Below, piece after piece: positions 45,224-54,000 of a stretch of DNA of 64,000 bases. The stretch is from Winogradskya humida (GTDB taxonomy: Bacteria; Actinomycetota; Actinomycetes; Mycobacteriales; Micromonosporaceae): contig NZ_BOMN01000032.1 in assembly GCF_016862215.1 (NCBI RefSeq), positions 1-64,000 on the forward strand. Direction: 5' to 3'. How positions within the stretch are numbered: the first letter of the stretch is position 1; each line of letters begins with the position of its first letter. The notes under the pieces are model-generated. The model was not told the DNA's origin, ran no database searches, and worked only from the letters and a program-made list of their open reading frames with translations. Both the position numbers and the translations under genes were made by a program.

Positions 45224-46663
45224 CTAAGGCGCAACGTTCAACAGGTCAACCGCACTGTGCTGGCAACTGTGGTTGGTGCTCACGTAGGGGCCGGCGAAGT
45301 GGCTGCCGTACGCGTCGAAGCTGTTCCGGTCGTTCGCGTACGCCGAATCCGCCTGACGTTTCAGGTAGGCGTCGTACGGCCGGCCCACCGCCGCGTTGAG
45401 GACGCCGAGACCGCGTACAAAAGCTCCCTTGAAGGAAACGCCGTCACCACTGCACTGATCGGGCTCGTTGGGCTCGCGCAGAATGCCATTGGGATTCAGG
45501 TACGAGCTCGAAGTGGCCGCATCCCCGATCCGCCGCGCCACGGTCAGCGCGTTCGCGTCCCCGGTCAGCTTATTGAGCTGCACCAGAGCGTTGATGAGTA
45601 CGCCCTGGTTGTAGGTCCACGTCACGTCCCCGTTGTTCTTGCACGTGCTGAGGTTGATGCCGTCGTTCACCAGGTTCGAGCCGTTGACCATCCCGACGCT
45701 CTGGAACCACGACCAGCCCGCCTGCGCCCGCCCGCGATAGGCGGTGTCACCGGCGATGCGCTGCGAGAGGGCGGCGTTGAGCTGGATGTAGAGGCTGTTC
45801 GCGATCGCGTTCTTGACCGTGCGATCGGTCTTCCAGTAGATGCCACCCCCGCACTTGCTGGTGTCCCAGTACGCGAACATGTGGTCGGCGTCCGCCCGCG
45901 CGGTGTTCAGATAGCGGCTGTCCCCGGTGCGGTCGTACGCGGCGACCCACGCCAGCCCCCACCACCCGGTGTCGTCGAGGTACTCGTTGCGGAACTGCCC
46001 CTGGGCGGCGTTGACCTGCTTGTCGTACGTGGTCGCGATCGCATAGTCGTAGCTGTGCATCCCGCTGATCCGGCTGTTGTCGACGATCGCGGTCAGCGCG
46101 TTCGCCCCGGTCCACCACCCGTTGGTGTCGAAGAGGCCGGTGGTGCGGTCGTAACGCATCATCAGCGCGGTGGCCGCCGACGTCCTGCGGTCCCACGCGT
46201 TCCAGTTGCTGCGCGCCCACGCGGTGCACACGAGCTCGGGCCGGTCACCGGCCTTGCCGCACGCCCGCAGCACCCCGACACCCCGGTTGTTCCAGTCGTC
46301 GACGTTGAACATCGCCGTCCGCCACCCGGTCGACCCGGCCGGGACCGCGGTGGCACCGAGTCTGCTGTCGCCGCCCCAGGTGCGGCCACCGTCGAAGGAC
46401 CGGTCGAGCCAGACCTCGTCCCCGGCCTGCCCGCCCTCGACGGTCGCCCAGGTCATCGCGTCGGTGTCGTTGACGTGCACCTTGAAGGTGCGCCCGTAGA
46501 GACCGACGCTGACGGGGGCTCGGTCGCCGGGGGAGAGGGAAGGGCCCCGGCCGTCGCAGTAACGGTTGCAGACTGTGGCCGCGAGGGCCGCCTCGACCGT
46601 CTGCAGCTGCAGCGCGGCGGTCGCGGCGAGCGCGAGTGCGGCGATCCACTTCTTCTGACGCAT
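45224..46663 (-). CDS. Secreted GH76 alpha-1,6-mannanase-like protein
   Basis: 479 residues. Signal peptide (KKWIAALALAATAALQLQTVEAALA), an N-terminal segment with CNRYCDGRGPSLSP and a beta-rich module, then a GH76 (alpha/alpha)6 barrel. GH76 features: NEYLDDTGWWGLAWVAAYD with the catalytic Asp pair, CGGGIYWKT, KNAIANSLYIQLNAAL and WTYNQGVLINALVQL. It cleaves alpha-1,6-mannan (fungal or lipomannan-type polymers). ATG 46663 has a promoter with -10 TTTATT 7 nt upstream, so probably leaderless. Confidence 0.92.
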   Translation of the reverse strand: MRQKKWIAALALAATAALQLQTVEAALAATVCNRYCDGRGPSLSPGDRAPVSVGLYGRTFKVHVNDTDAMTWATVEGGQAGDEVWLDRSFDGGRTWGGDSRLGATAVPAGSTGWRTAMFNVDDWNNRGVGVLRACGKAGDRPELVCTAWARSNWNAWDRRTSAATALMMRYDRTTGLFDTNGWWTGANALTAIVDNSRISGMHSYDYAIATTYDKQVNAAQGQFRNEYLDDTGWWGLAWVAAYDRTGDSRYLNTARADADHMFAYWDTSKCGGGIYWKTDRTVKNAIANSLYIQLNAALSQRIAGDTAYRGRAQAGWSWFQSVGMVNGSNLVNDGINLSTCKNNGDVTWTYNQGVLINALVQLNKLTGDANALTVARRIGDAATSSSYLNPNGILREPNEPDQCSGDGVSFKGAFVRGLGVLNAAVGRPYDAYLKRQADSAYANDRNSFDAYGSHFAGPYVSTNHSCQHSAVDLLNVAP

Positions 46664-46699
46664 AACTGTTAATAAAGTCGTCAAATCGTTAAACGTCAA
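46664..46699 (-). promoter_or_regulatory. Promoter of the GH76 gene
   Basis: -35 TTGACG (46699-46694), 17-nt spacer, -10 TTTATT (46676-46671), then 7 nt to ATG. This 40-bp stretch is strikingly AT-rich against its surroundings. A second TTGACG lies inside the spacer. Confidence 0.7.
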
Positions 46700-46774
46700 T
46701 GACAAAATTCCCTCAAGACGAGGTCAAGGGCGCCGAAAGGAAAGGTCCCCTTCCCGTACGCCCCCCGGAGCATC

Positions 46775-47113
46775 ATGCGCGTCGACACCACCATCTTCGG
46801 CACGGCCTCGCTGCTGACCCTCGCCTTCGGGGGCAGCGCCGACATCCCGGTCCCCCTGAACCCGCCCCGCCCCGACGGCCCGCCGGTCGGTTTTGTGGGC
46901 TTCTGGCAGAACGCTGACGGCTCGGTACGCCTCTGCCTGGCCGAGGACTGGTCGTACGAGGGCCGCGTCGAGGGCCGCCGCCGGGCAGCCAAGGGCACCT
47001 ACAGCCCGTACGACGGCGGCCTCGTGCTGCGCGACGAGTCGGGGCTGCGTACCCCCGTGCTGGTGGCGGACGATCGCCTGGAGATGGCCGGCCACCAGCT
47101 CCACCGCGCCTAA
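46775..47113 (+). CDS. Small Atu4866-like secreted protein
   Basis: 112 residues. Short hydrophobic N-terminus (TIFGTASLLTLAFGGSA), then one beta-barrel-like domain: VGFWQNADGSVRLCLAEDWSYEGRVEGRRRAAKGTYSPYDGGLVLRDESG with an ending MAGHQLHR. The pattern (G-W, ADG, GTY, DESG, MAGH) resembles the Atu4866 family. Function unknown. ATG at 46775 has GGAG 6 nt upstream. Confidence 0.65.
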   Translation: MRVDTTIFGTASLLTLAFGGSADIPVPLNPPRPDGPPVGFVGFWQNADGSVRLCLAEDWSYEGRVEGRRRAAKGTYSPYDGGLVLRDESGLRTPVLVADDRLEMAGHQLHRA

Positions 47114-47144
47114 GACATCCGCCGTCACCGCCGATTTTCACAAC

Positions 47145-47720
47145 GTGCGGCTGTTCCCGAAGCTCCTGCTCCCGCTGCTGACCGTGCCCCTGGCGGTCAG
47201 CGGCTGCAGCGCGCTCGGCCTCGGCTCCAAAACATCCCCAGGCACGTCAGGAGCCAGCGCCACCCCCAACCCCGGCGACCCCTGGTTCGTCATCGCCACC
47301 GGCAGCGCCACCCCGAGCCCCCAGCCCACCCGCCCCACAGGCTCCCGCTCCCCGGTCCTGCCCCCGGTCACGTTCCTGCCCGCCGACCCCGCCTGCTCGG
47401 TCTCCTGGACCGTCGACCCGGTCCTCATCCCGATGAAGGTCACCCCCGGCACCGGAAAACTCACGGTCACCTGGCCCCGCCAGTACGACTCCGACTACCG
47501 CATCACGGCAGTGAAACAACCCCTCATCTCAGGCGCCCAACCCGCCTACACCTGGCAATACGTGCCGACCCCACCCGGCTGCCTGGCCACCGCCACCATC
47601 ACAGGCCTCAAAAAGGGCGTCCCCTACATCGTCTGGCTCGACGCCCCCAACACCGGCTACGAACCCGACGGCACCCGCCACCCCTACAGCGGTAGATCCG
47701 GCGTCGTCTACCCGCTCTAG
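47145..47720 (+). CDS. Putative lipoprotein with fibronectin-like domain
   Basis: 191 residues. Lipoprotein signal: VRLFPKLLLPLLTVPLAVSGC, lipobox Cys at 21. A Pro/Ser/Thr-rich linker follows. The rest (VDPVLIPMKVTPGTGKLTVTWPRQYDSDYRITAVKQ to the end) has the WxxP, Y and TITGLKKGVPYIVWL pattern of an Fn3-type domain. The frame extends further upstream but overlaps the preceding gene. GTG 47145 has GATTTT 6 nt upstream. Its 3' end is antisense to the next, convergent ORF. Confidence 0.7.
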   Translation: MRLFPKLLLPLLTVPLAVSGCSALGLGSKTSPGTSGASATPNPGDPWFVIATGSATPSPQPTRPTGSRSPVLPPVTFLPADPACSVSWTVDPVLIPMKVTPGTGKLTVTWPRQYDSDYRITAVKQPLISGAQPAYTWQYVPTPPGCLATATITGLKKGVPYIVWLDAPNTGYEPDGTRHPYSGRSGVVYPL

Positions 47721-47927
47721 GTCGAAGGCGGTCATCAGCTTTTGCTTGCCGGCTTCGAAGGCTTCTCGGCCTCCGGCCTCCGCGACATACTTGCCACGAA
47801 TATCGGGCCAGCGCACATATCCCTCGATCGCTGGCTGAGCGGTTGTTTCGCCCCCTGATGCCTGGTCGAAGGCCGTGAGAAGGTCCTCGACGTTCTCGTC
47901 TTCCTCATGGAAGTCGGTAGCACGCAT
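47529..47927 (-). CDS. Antitoxin-like (XRE-type N-terminus) ORF, probably truncated
   Basis: 132 codons from ATG 47927. Residues 1-75 (MRATDFHEEDENVEDLLTAF ... VRWPDIRGKYVAEAGGREAFEAGKQKLMTAFDLERV) resemble the region before the HTH of XRE-type antitoxins; the similarity is by eye. The expected HTH is missing: after 47721 the frame continues antisense through the convergent lipoprotein gene. This suggests that the original 3' part was lost. A TAAGCT box 6 nt before ATG lies inside a 21-bp sequence that recurs at 51049. It may be a remnant regulator or antitoxin of the island. Confidence 0.45.
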   Translation of the reverse strand: MRATDFHEEDENVEDLLTAFDQASGGETTAQPAIEGYVRWPDIRGKYVAEAGGREAFEAGKQKLMTAFDLERVDDAGSTAVGVAGAVGFVAGVGGVEPDDVGDALFEACDGGGGQAAGWGRHVLPGVGGLGA

Positions 47928-47929
47928 TT

Positions 47930-47950
47930 GACTAGCTTACTCGTGACTAG
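47930..47950. promoter_or_regulatory. Island repeat/operator copy 1
   Basis: GACTAG-N9-GACTAG (hexamers at 47930-47935 and 47945-47950, period 15). The full 21 bp differs from the copy at 51049-51069 at only three positions. It holds the likely -10 of the antitoxin-like ORF. Could be an operator or one of two direct repeats bounding the island. Confidence 0.65.
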
Positions 47951-47957
47951 AGCAAGG

Positions 47958-49700
47958 TCAGAAGCGGAAGCCGAAGAGGCCGCCGTCCTCGAATTGGTCG
48001 GTGAGGCGTTCCGGCAGGAGGTGGGGGTCGGCGGAGAAGCCGCGGCGGGCGGCCTTGTCCAGGTCGTCGGAGTTCATGGAGACGATGTACTGCATGCCTT
48101 CCCGCTCCGTGACCCGAGCGGCAAGCGTGAGGCCGGCGGTGAGTTGCCGTTCGTCAACTCCGTCGAACAGGTGGCTGTCGTGGAGCAGGAAGTCGGGAGC
48201 CCGGCCGGCGCGATGGGCCAGCACTGCGAAGGTCAGGTCGAAGCAGAAGGTGACCATGCTGCTGATGCCGCCGCTGTTGTCGCTCTGGATGTGCGGCTCG
48301 ATCCTGAGATTTGTGGGTGCGGCCTCAAATCTCAGGTACGCCGTTCGCTCGGGACCGTAGAGCTCCCTCGCGAACTCGGCGAACAGGATCGTCGCTTCGT
48401 CGACGAACCCGCGCCGCTCGTCGATGTCGCGATTCATTTCGTCCTGCAGCGTCAGGCGCGCTTGTGAAATTTCACGCTTGGTGGCATCCAGCGCATGCGC
48501 CGCCTCATACCTGTGCCGCAGAGCCAGCAAGGTGGCTCGCTGTTCACCGAGCACCTGTTGAAGAGTTGCCAACGCTGAGAGCGCGCCCCCTTCCTCGAGG
48601 CTTTGCAGCGTCGCGGCCAACTGTTCCCCGAGCCGGGCTCGCTCGGTTTCACTTTCGGCCAATCGCCGGCGAACGGCGTCGCGCTCTTCCTCGAGATACT
48701 GCCGCCGGTTCCGTACGACGGAGTGATGGAAGGCCTCGACATCCTCGAAGCTGCGCCGCACCTGGTCCGTGAGGATCACGCCGAGTTGGGAGTAGACCGG
48801 CTCCAGATAGCTGGTGTCCGGCTCGACAGCCTCTTGGAGTGATCGTTCGACGTCCTCGAGGTTGCGGCGGTCGGCGGTGTCCTGGGTGATCAGTCTGCGG
48901 ATGCTCTGATCCAGCTGGTCGGCGCGCTGACGCTGTCGCTCGTACTCCGGCACCACCCGAAACCTAGTGACCTGATCTGTCAGTTCAGCGACCCGGCGTT
49001 CCGCGAGCGCGATCTCACTTCGAAGATCGGCGACTTTGCCGATGATGCGACCCAGCAGTGGATCCTGAGCAGCTTTCTGCATCTGTTGGCGTGCGTTCTC
49101 TCGGGCGCGCAACGATCGGTAGCGGTCTGCCAGGTGGTAGTCGAGGCCGAACAGGTAGGCGAGGTTCGTGGCGGCTTCCGAGTCGGCTTGCCGGCCGTGG
49201 CTGCGCACTGCGTTCTGGTAGCCGCCCGAACTGACACGCCGGATCATGAAGGACAGCAGGTTTCGCCCGCTCACGCCCTCGTGCTCAGCGGGCAGGCCGA
49301 ACAAGTCACGTTCTATCAGACGCTGCCATTCCGTGTTCCGGAGAGCTCCTGTGTTGAGCTCGAGCTGGCCTCCCTCGGTGCCGGGCAGCGTGGGCTGGAG
49401 CCGCACCCACGAATGCCGTTCGCCCGATCGGTAAACAGTGAGTGGGGCGTCCAGACGCGGCCAGTCGAGTTGCAGGTGGAATTCGATGCCCTGCAGTGCG
49501 CGCTGCCGCGGAAGAGAAGACGTCTCAGCTCGTTCGCCCAGGAGGAAGTGAATTATTTCGATCATGCTGGACTTGCCCGCGCCGTTACGGCTGTCGGTCT
49601 CGCGAGATCCCGGAGTCCTGTCGGCGACGAGGATGTTCAGGCCACGATGGAACTCCAGCGTGCGGAAACGAGAGTCATTCGCTCCCAGCCGGCGCAGCAT
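47958..49700 (-). CDS. ABC-3C system coiled-coil ATPase (DUF2326)
   Basis: 580 residues. RecF/SMC-like ABC ATPase split by a coiled coil. N-terminal half: FHRGLNILVADRTPGS, Walker A SRNGAGKSS (about 38-46). Middle: long coiled coil (about 215-420). C-terminal half: SGGISSMVTFCFDLTFAVLAHR (signature-like), FLLHDSHLFDGVDERQL (Walker B and D-loop, DUF2326 hallmark), YIVSMNSDDL. Last gene of a three-gene operon; ATG 49700 lies inside the MC6 gene (26-bp overlap). In ABC-3C conflict systems this subunit is thought to sense a target and licence the effector. GC content is visibly lower than in the flanks. Confidence 0.9.
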   Translation of the reverse strand: MLRRLGANDSRFRTLEFHRGLNILVADRTPGSRETDSRNGAGKSSMIEIIHFLLGERAETSSLPRQRALQGIEFHLQLDWPRLDAPLTVYRSGERHSWVRLQPTLPGTEGGQLELNTGALRNTEWQRLIERDLFGLPAEHEGVSGRNLLSFMIRRVSSGGYQNAVRSHGRQADSEAATNLAYLFGLDYHLADRYRSLRARENARQQMQKAAQDPLLGRIIGKVADLRSEIALAERRVAELTDQVTRFRVVPEYERQRQRADQLDQSIRRLITQDTADRRNLEDVERSLQEAVEPDTSYLEPVYSQLGVILTDQVRRSFEDVEAFHHSVVRNRRQYLEEERDAVRRRLAESETERARLGEQLAATLQSLEEGGALSALATLQQVLGEQRATLLALRHRYEAAHALDATKREISQARLTLQDEMNRDIDERRGFVDEATILFAEFARELYGPERTAYLRFEAAPTNLRIEPHIQSDNSGGISSMVTFCFDLTFAVLAHRAGRAPDFLLHDSHLFDGVDERQLTAGLTLAARVTEREGMQYIVSMNSDDLDKAARRGFSADPHLLPERLTDQFEDGGLFGFRF

Positions 49701-49944
49701 CCGCCCGCCTCCTCCTCAGTAGGTCCCGGTCGAGTTCAACAACTCCCAGCGAATACAGGACGTCCAGGGCCAGCACAAACCACCAGAAAGGTAGTGGCGC
49801 GTAGTGCCCGTGAGCCGCTCGCCATTCTCGCAGTCTCGTCCAAGCCTGGCTCACAGTCATCGGCCGGTCGAGCAGTTGCAGGATCTGGGCGCCGACAACG
49901 ACGAGCGCACGTTGGGGGACGATGCCCTTGGTCGGCGTGATCAT
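49675..49944 (-). CDS. ABC-3C system middle component 6 (MC6)
   Basis: 89 residues. GIVPQRALVVVGAQILQLLDRPMTVSQAWTRLREWR and LPFWWFVLALDVLYSLGVVELD match the small alpha-helical middle component MC6 as I know it. It is presumed to link effector and ATPase. ATG 49944 overlaps the effector stop (ATGA) and its own 3' end overlaps the ATPase start, a tightly coupled operon. Confidence 0.82.
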   Translation of the reverse strand: MITPTKGIVPQRALVVVGAQILQLLDRPMTVSQAWTRLREWRAAHGHYAPLPFWWFVLALDVLYSLGVVELDRDLLRRRRADAAPAGSE

Positions 49945-51008
49945 GCCGAAGCCCGCTCGTTCCGGGTCGCCCGCCAGTTGGTGGGGGGTTCTTCGAAGAC
50001 ATCGCAGGTTTCGAAGAAGTAGGCGAGGATCACCATCACGGCCCTTTCCTGCTCGCGTGACTGCCGAGCGTTGCCGGTGACGTACTCCTGCAGCTTCCAG
50101 ATCATCTCCGCAGGGTCCTGGTACTCCTGGCGCAGATCGCGATAGTACGCGTTGAAACCCTCAGCAACCTCGTCGCGCTCGGTGATGTCCGTGCGCGCCT
50201 GGTAGTAGTCCTCAACGAGCGGAGCATGTCGCATCGCCTGAATGAGGTCGTCGCGATCCTCGGGGCCCAATTCGTTGTAGTCCAGCTTGTGCGGGGGCAC
50301 TTCTCTGGCCGATGCCGGGATGGCGCCGGAGCGGCGGTTGGTGACCAGATGGGCGAGGAGGGGTTCCAGATCGCTGGGGCCAACCCGATACAGCCGGTCG
50401 ATGGTGGGAAAGTCACATTCCAGCAGGTCGGCGATCGCGTCCCGGTCGAGCCGGCACAGCTCTCGGTAGAGATGATTCGGCCCCAGTTGTTCGAACCCGA
50501 GGTTGGCGTGATCGATCCGGGCCTGATTCAGCAGGACCGATACCTCGGGGTGGATCGCATCCCGTCGATCATTGTGGACGAAGACGAAAGTGGTGAAGTG
50601 CTCGCCGCGCTTCGTGATCGCCTTTTCAAGATCGTCCAGGAATTTTCTCTTGATCTTTGTCGGATCCGGCGTCTGGGGCCCGTAGCAGGCATAGAGCTTA
50701 CGGTTGTGCAGGCGTAGGCCATCCGCACCGATGTCGCCGAGGCTTCCGTGTGTGCGAACGTCGACAAAGTCGGCGTAGCGCTCGCGCATGATTCGCTGAA
50801 AGAGCAGCTCAAAAGCATTTTCGAAGAGCTCGTCAAGCTTCTTGCGCAGGATGACCCGAACAAAGCTGCGATCTTCGAAACTGAGGGACACCTGGCCTCC
50901 ATCCACATGCGACTGTGCGTCCTTATGAAGAACGTAGTTGTCACGGTGCGTGAATGGAAGGTCTCTTAGTGAGAGCGGGGCGGCCACTGCGGCGTTCTCC
51001 GGCGGCAT
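49941..51008 (-). CDS. ABC-3C system effector, REase-like N-terminus
   Basis: 355 residues. Residues 50-140 (KLDELFENAFELLFQRIMRERYADFVDVRTHGSLGDIGADGLRL then KLYACYGPQ) follow the secondary-structure and motif order of the restriction-endonuclease-like domain of ABC-3C effectors: GDxGxDG followed by a YxxYxPQ strand. I cannot confirm the complete PD-(D/E)xK set; the Lys may be in KIKRKFLDDLEKA. The C-terminal half is the helical partner-binding domain. First gene of the operon. No Shine-Dalgarno at ATG 51008. Predicted to damage nucleic acid on infection, causing abortive defence. Confidence 0.78.
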   Translation of the reverse strand: MPPENAAVAAPLSLRDLPFTHRDNYVLHKDAQSHVDGGQVSLSFEDRSFVRVILRKKLDELFENAFELLFQRIMRERYADFVDVRTHGSLGDIGADGLRLHNRKLYACYGPQTPDPTKIKRKFLDDLEKAITKRGEHFTTFVFVHNDRRDAIHPEVSVLLNQARIDHANLGFEQLGPNHLYRELCRLDRDAIADLLECDFPTIDRLYRVGPSDLEPLLAHLVTNRRSGAIPASAREVPPHKLDYNELGPEDRDDLIQAMRHAPLVEDYYQARTDITERDEVAEGFNAYYRDLRQEYQDPAEMIWKLQEYVTGNARQSREQERAVMVILAYFFETCDVFEEPPTNWRATRNERASA

Positions 51009-51017
51009 CTGTCGGCC

Positions 51018-51031
51018 GAGTAAATTTACTC
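51018..51031. promoter_or_regulatory. 14-bp perfect palindrome upstream of the ABC-3C operon
   Basis: GAGTAAATTTACTC, 10 bp before the effector start. It contains TAAATT, a good -10 in either direction. Position suggests an operator overlapping the operon promoter. Confidence 0.6.
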
Positions 51032-51048
51032 ACGCCACCTGTCTACAC

Positions 51049-51069
51049 GACTAGCGTGCTTGTGACTAG
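51049..51069. promoter_or_regulatory. Island repeat/operator copy 2
   Basis: GACTAG hexamers at 51049-51054 and 51064-51069, same 15-bp period as copy 1. It lies about 40 bp upstream of the effector start and includes the stop codon of the LamG gene. Confidence 0.65.
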
Positions 51070-54000
51070 TTCAAACTGGACGAGAAGTTGAAGCCGCGCC
51101 ATGCGGAGGAGCGGAAGGTGGGGTCGCTGGGGGCGAGGTAGGACGGGATCGGGGTGAGGGGTGGGAGGGATGGTGGGGTTGTGGGGGCGGTGGGGGTGGG
51201 GCCGGATGACGGGGAGGGGGTGGGGGAGGTCAGGGGTGCGGAGAAGGAGGGTGAGGGGATGAGGGAGGGCGTGGACGAGGGCGAGGAGGAAGGGGAAGGG
51301 GAAGTGGTGACAGAGGGCGGGGTTCGGCGGGTGGTGTTGGGGGCTGACTGGATGGAGGTGGCGATGCTGGAGGCGTTGACCGTGCCTGCGGTGGAGCCGG
51401 CTACGCCTGCGGTGAAGTGGTTCCAGACTTCGGTGGCGGTCATGGCGTAGGTGTTCCAGACGGCGGCGTTGCTGAGGGTGCCGTTGAAGAAGTCGCTGCC
51501 GGTGGCGAAGAGGGGCCAGTAGCCGGAGAGGGTGTCGCCGCCGATTCGCCAGTAGCCGGCGAGGTATTGGCTGGTGGTGGAGGCGTTGGTGGCTACCTGG
51601 AGGCCGTCGACGTAGAAGCGCATGCCGGCGGCGGACATGGTGGCGGCCGCGTGGTGCCAGGCGCCGTCGTTGTATGTGTTGGGGGAGGTGATGGTGGTGA
51701 CGCCGAGGTTGAGCAGGCCGTTGGTCACGCCGAAGTTGAGTTTGCCGTTCTTGGTCATGAAGATGTGGCGGTCGTAGTTACCCGACTTGCTGGTGCGCTG
51801 GTCGCCGTACCCGATGAGTTTGCCGCCGTCGGTTGTGGTGGTCTTGAACCAGATCTCTTCGGAGTAGGTGACCGGGCCGGGGTAGGCGACCTGGTTGGTC
51901 GTGTAGACGTAGCCAGACGTGCCGTCGAAGGCTGTGGCGTTGTTGCAGACGCCGCCGATGACGTTCTGGGTGTATGTCCCGCTGTAGGTGCCCGTGTTGG
52001 TCTTGGTGCCGCTGTCGACCGCCGTCGTGGTGGAGTCGTTGAGTTTCCACCAGCCGTCCGTGGCGGGGGTGATCGCGGCGATCGCCGCGGCGCAGGTGAA
52101 GTAGAGCGGCATCTTGATGGTGTTGGCGCCGACGTACGGTGCGCTGGTGTTTCCGACGTTGTCCGAGACGGTGTACTGGTACTGGTAGCAGAAGTTCGAG
52201 GCCAGCGGGCCGTCGGGGAACGGCGATGTGGCGCCGGTGTAGATCGTGGCCCAGGAGCCGTACGTGCCGCAGGTGCCGCCGGGGATCGTCATGGCTGCCG
52301 AGCGGCGCTGGAGCAGACCGGTGGACGCGTTGATGCCCGAGCCGGTTTCCGTCCCTGTCGTGAACGCGATCGAGGGGGAGTTGCTGGGGGCGTACCCGTT
52401 GGCGTAGGTGACCGTGCCACCTGCCGGGGCGGTGATGTCGCTGGTCAGGGTCATGGCCGCGGAAGCGGTCAGACCGGCGTTATTGGTGGCGGTGACCGTG
52501 GTGCTCGCGGGGACCGTGGCGGTGCCGCCGGTCCAGGAGTAGGTGGTGCCGGATCTGCTCCAGGTGCCGCCGAACGTCGGGTAGGTGAAGCCGGTGATCC
52601 CGGTTGCCGCGTCGGTCGAGGACGGCGTGACCGTGAACGAGCCGGAGGTCTGCGACGAGCGGTAGTAGAGCGTGGAGCCGGCGGCGTACGTGTTGGTGCC
52701 CGAGGCGTACGAGAAGGTCGGCGTGCTGGGGGCGGTGGTGTCGACCTTGACGTCGGGCGGAGTGCCGGCGGGGTAGGTGACCGTGTTGCCCAGCAGGTCG
52801 GACACCACGTAGGTGTAGCGGTAGCAGGCCTGGTCGGTGACGGTGTCGGCGTACGTGGTCGCGTTGGTGGTCGTGATCGTGACCGGTGTGTTGTAGGTCC
52901 CGCAGCTGTTGTTGGTGAGCGTGGCGGTCGCCCGTTGCAGGGTGGCCGCCGCGGTGTCGAGCCCGACCCCGCTGTCCGTTCCCCGGCTGAGCGCGACGTT
53001 GACCGTGGTCGAGGTCGAGTAGGCGGGGCCGCCGGCCGAGCCGCCGGCGGGTGCGGTCGAGTCGTTGACGAAGCTCAGCGTCGTCGGTGTGGTGTTGCCC
53101 GCGACGTCCGCGCCGGTCACGGTCTCGGTGGGCGCGCTGGTCGTGCCGCCGGTCCAGGTGAAGGCGTTCGACACGTACGGGCCACCGCTGGGCGTGGTGA
53201 CGGTGGAGGCGGTGTGGCTGAAACCGGTGCTCGTGCCGGCTAGTGCTGCGGTGCCGCTGGACGCCGGGCCGGAACCGGCGTCGGAGACAGCGTTCCTGAT
53301 CGTGAACGAGCCGACGGCCACACCCCGGTAGTAGAGGGTCGTGCCGCTCAGTAAGGCGCCCGTGGCCGATGTGACCGTGAGTGCGTTGGCCGGGGCGGTC
53401 AGGTCGATCTGGATCGCGCGCGAGCCGACCGCGGAGGCGTTTCCCGCGATGTCGGTCGCGAAGTAGCGCACGGTCGCGGACGCGGCGACCGTGAATGGGG
53501 TGGTGTAGGTGATCGCGGTGCCCGAGACCGTCGGGTCGCTGCCGTCGGTCGTGTACCTGATCGCGGCGACGCTCGTGGTCGCGTCGATCGCGGACAGGGT
53601 GACGGTCACCGGGGACGAGGTGTTCCAGCCGTTGCCGTTGACGACCGGTGACTGCAGCGACGACACCACCGGCGGCACGGTGTCGATGGTGATCGTGGTG
53701 CTGGCCAGCGAGCCGTTCGCGCCGATGACGCTGACCGTGTGCGGGCCGTCGGTCGCCGACGGGATGCTCAGCGAGCTGATCGGGGCGCCGCCGGTCACGT
53801 CCACGACGGTCGGGAAGCCGGTCATCGTGGTCGACGAGTCCAGCCGATAGGTGTACGCCTCATTGGCCCCGAACCCGGCGACCGTACCCGTCGTAGTGGC
53901 CGGGAATGGACCGTTGAACAGGGTCTGCGCGAGGGTCAGCGTGGCCGGGCCGGTGGCGACCGAGGTGCTCAGGGGGCTCTCCGCACCGGCCCAGTTGGCG

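Noticed and set aside
51417..53243. 608-codon plus-strand ORF inside the LamG gene
   Set aside because: Val/Gly/Arg-rich shadow frame with no family features; the minus strand has a continuous multi-domain protein.
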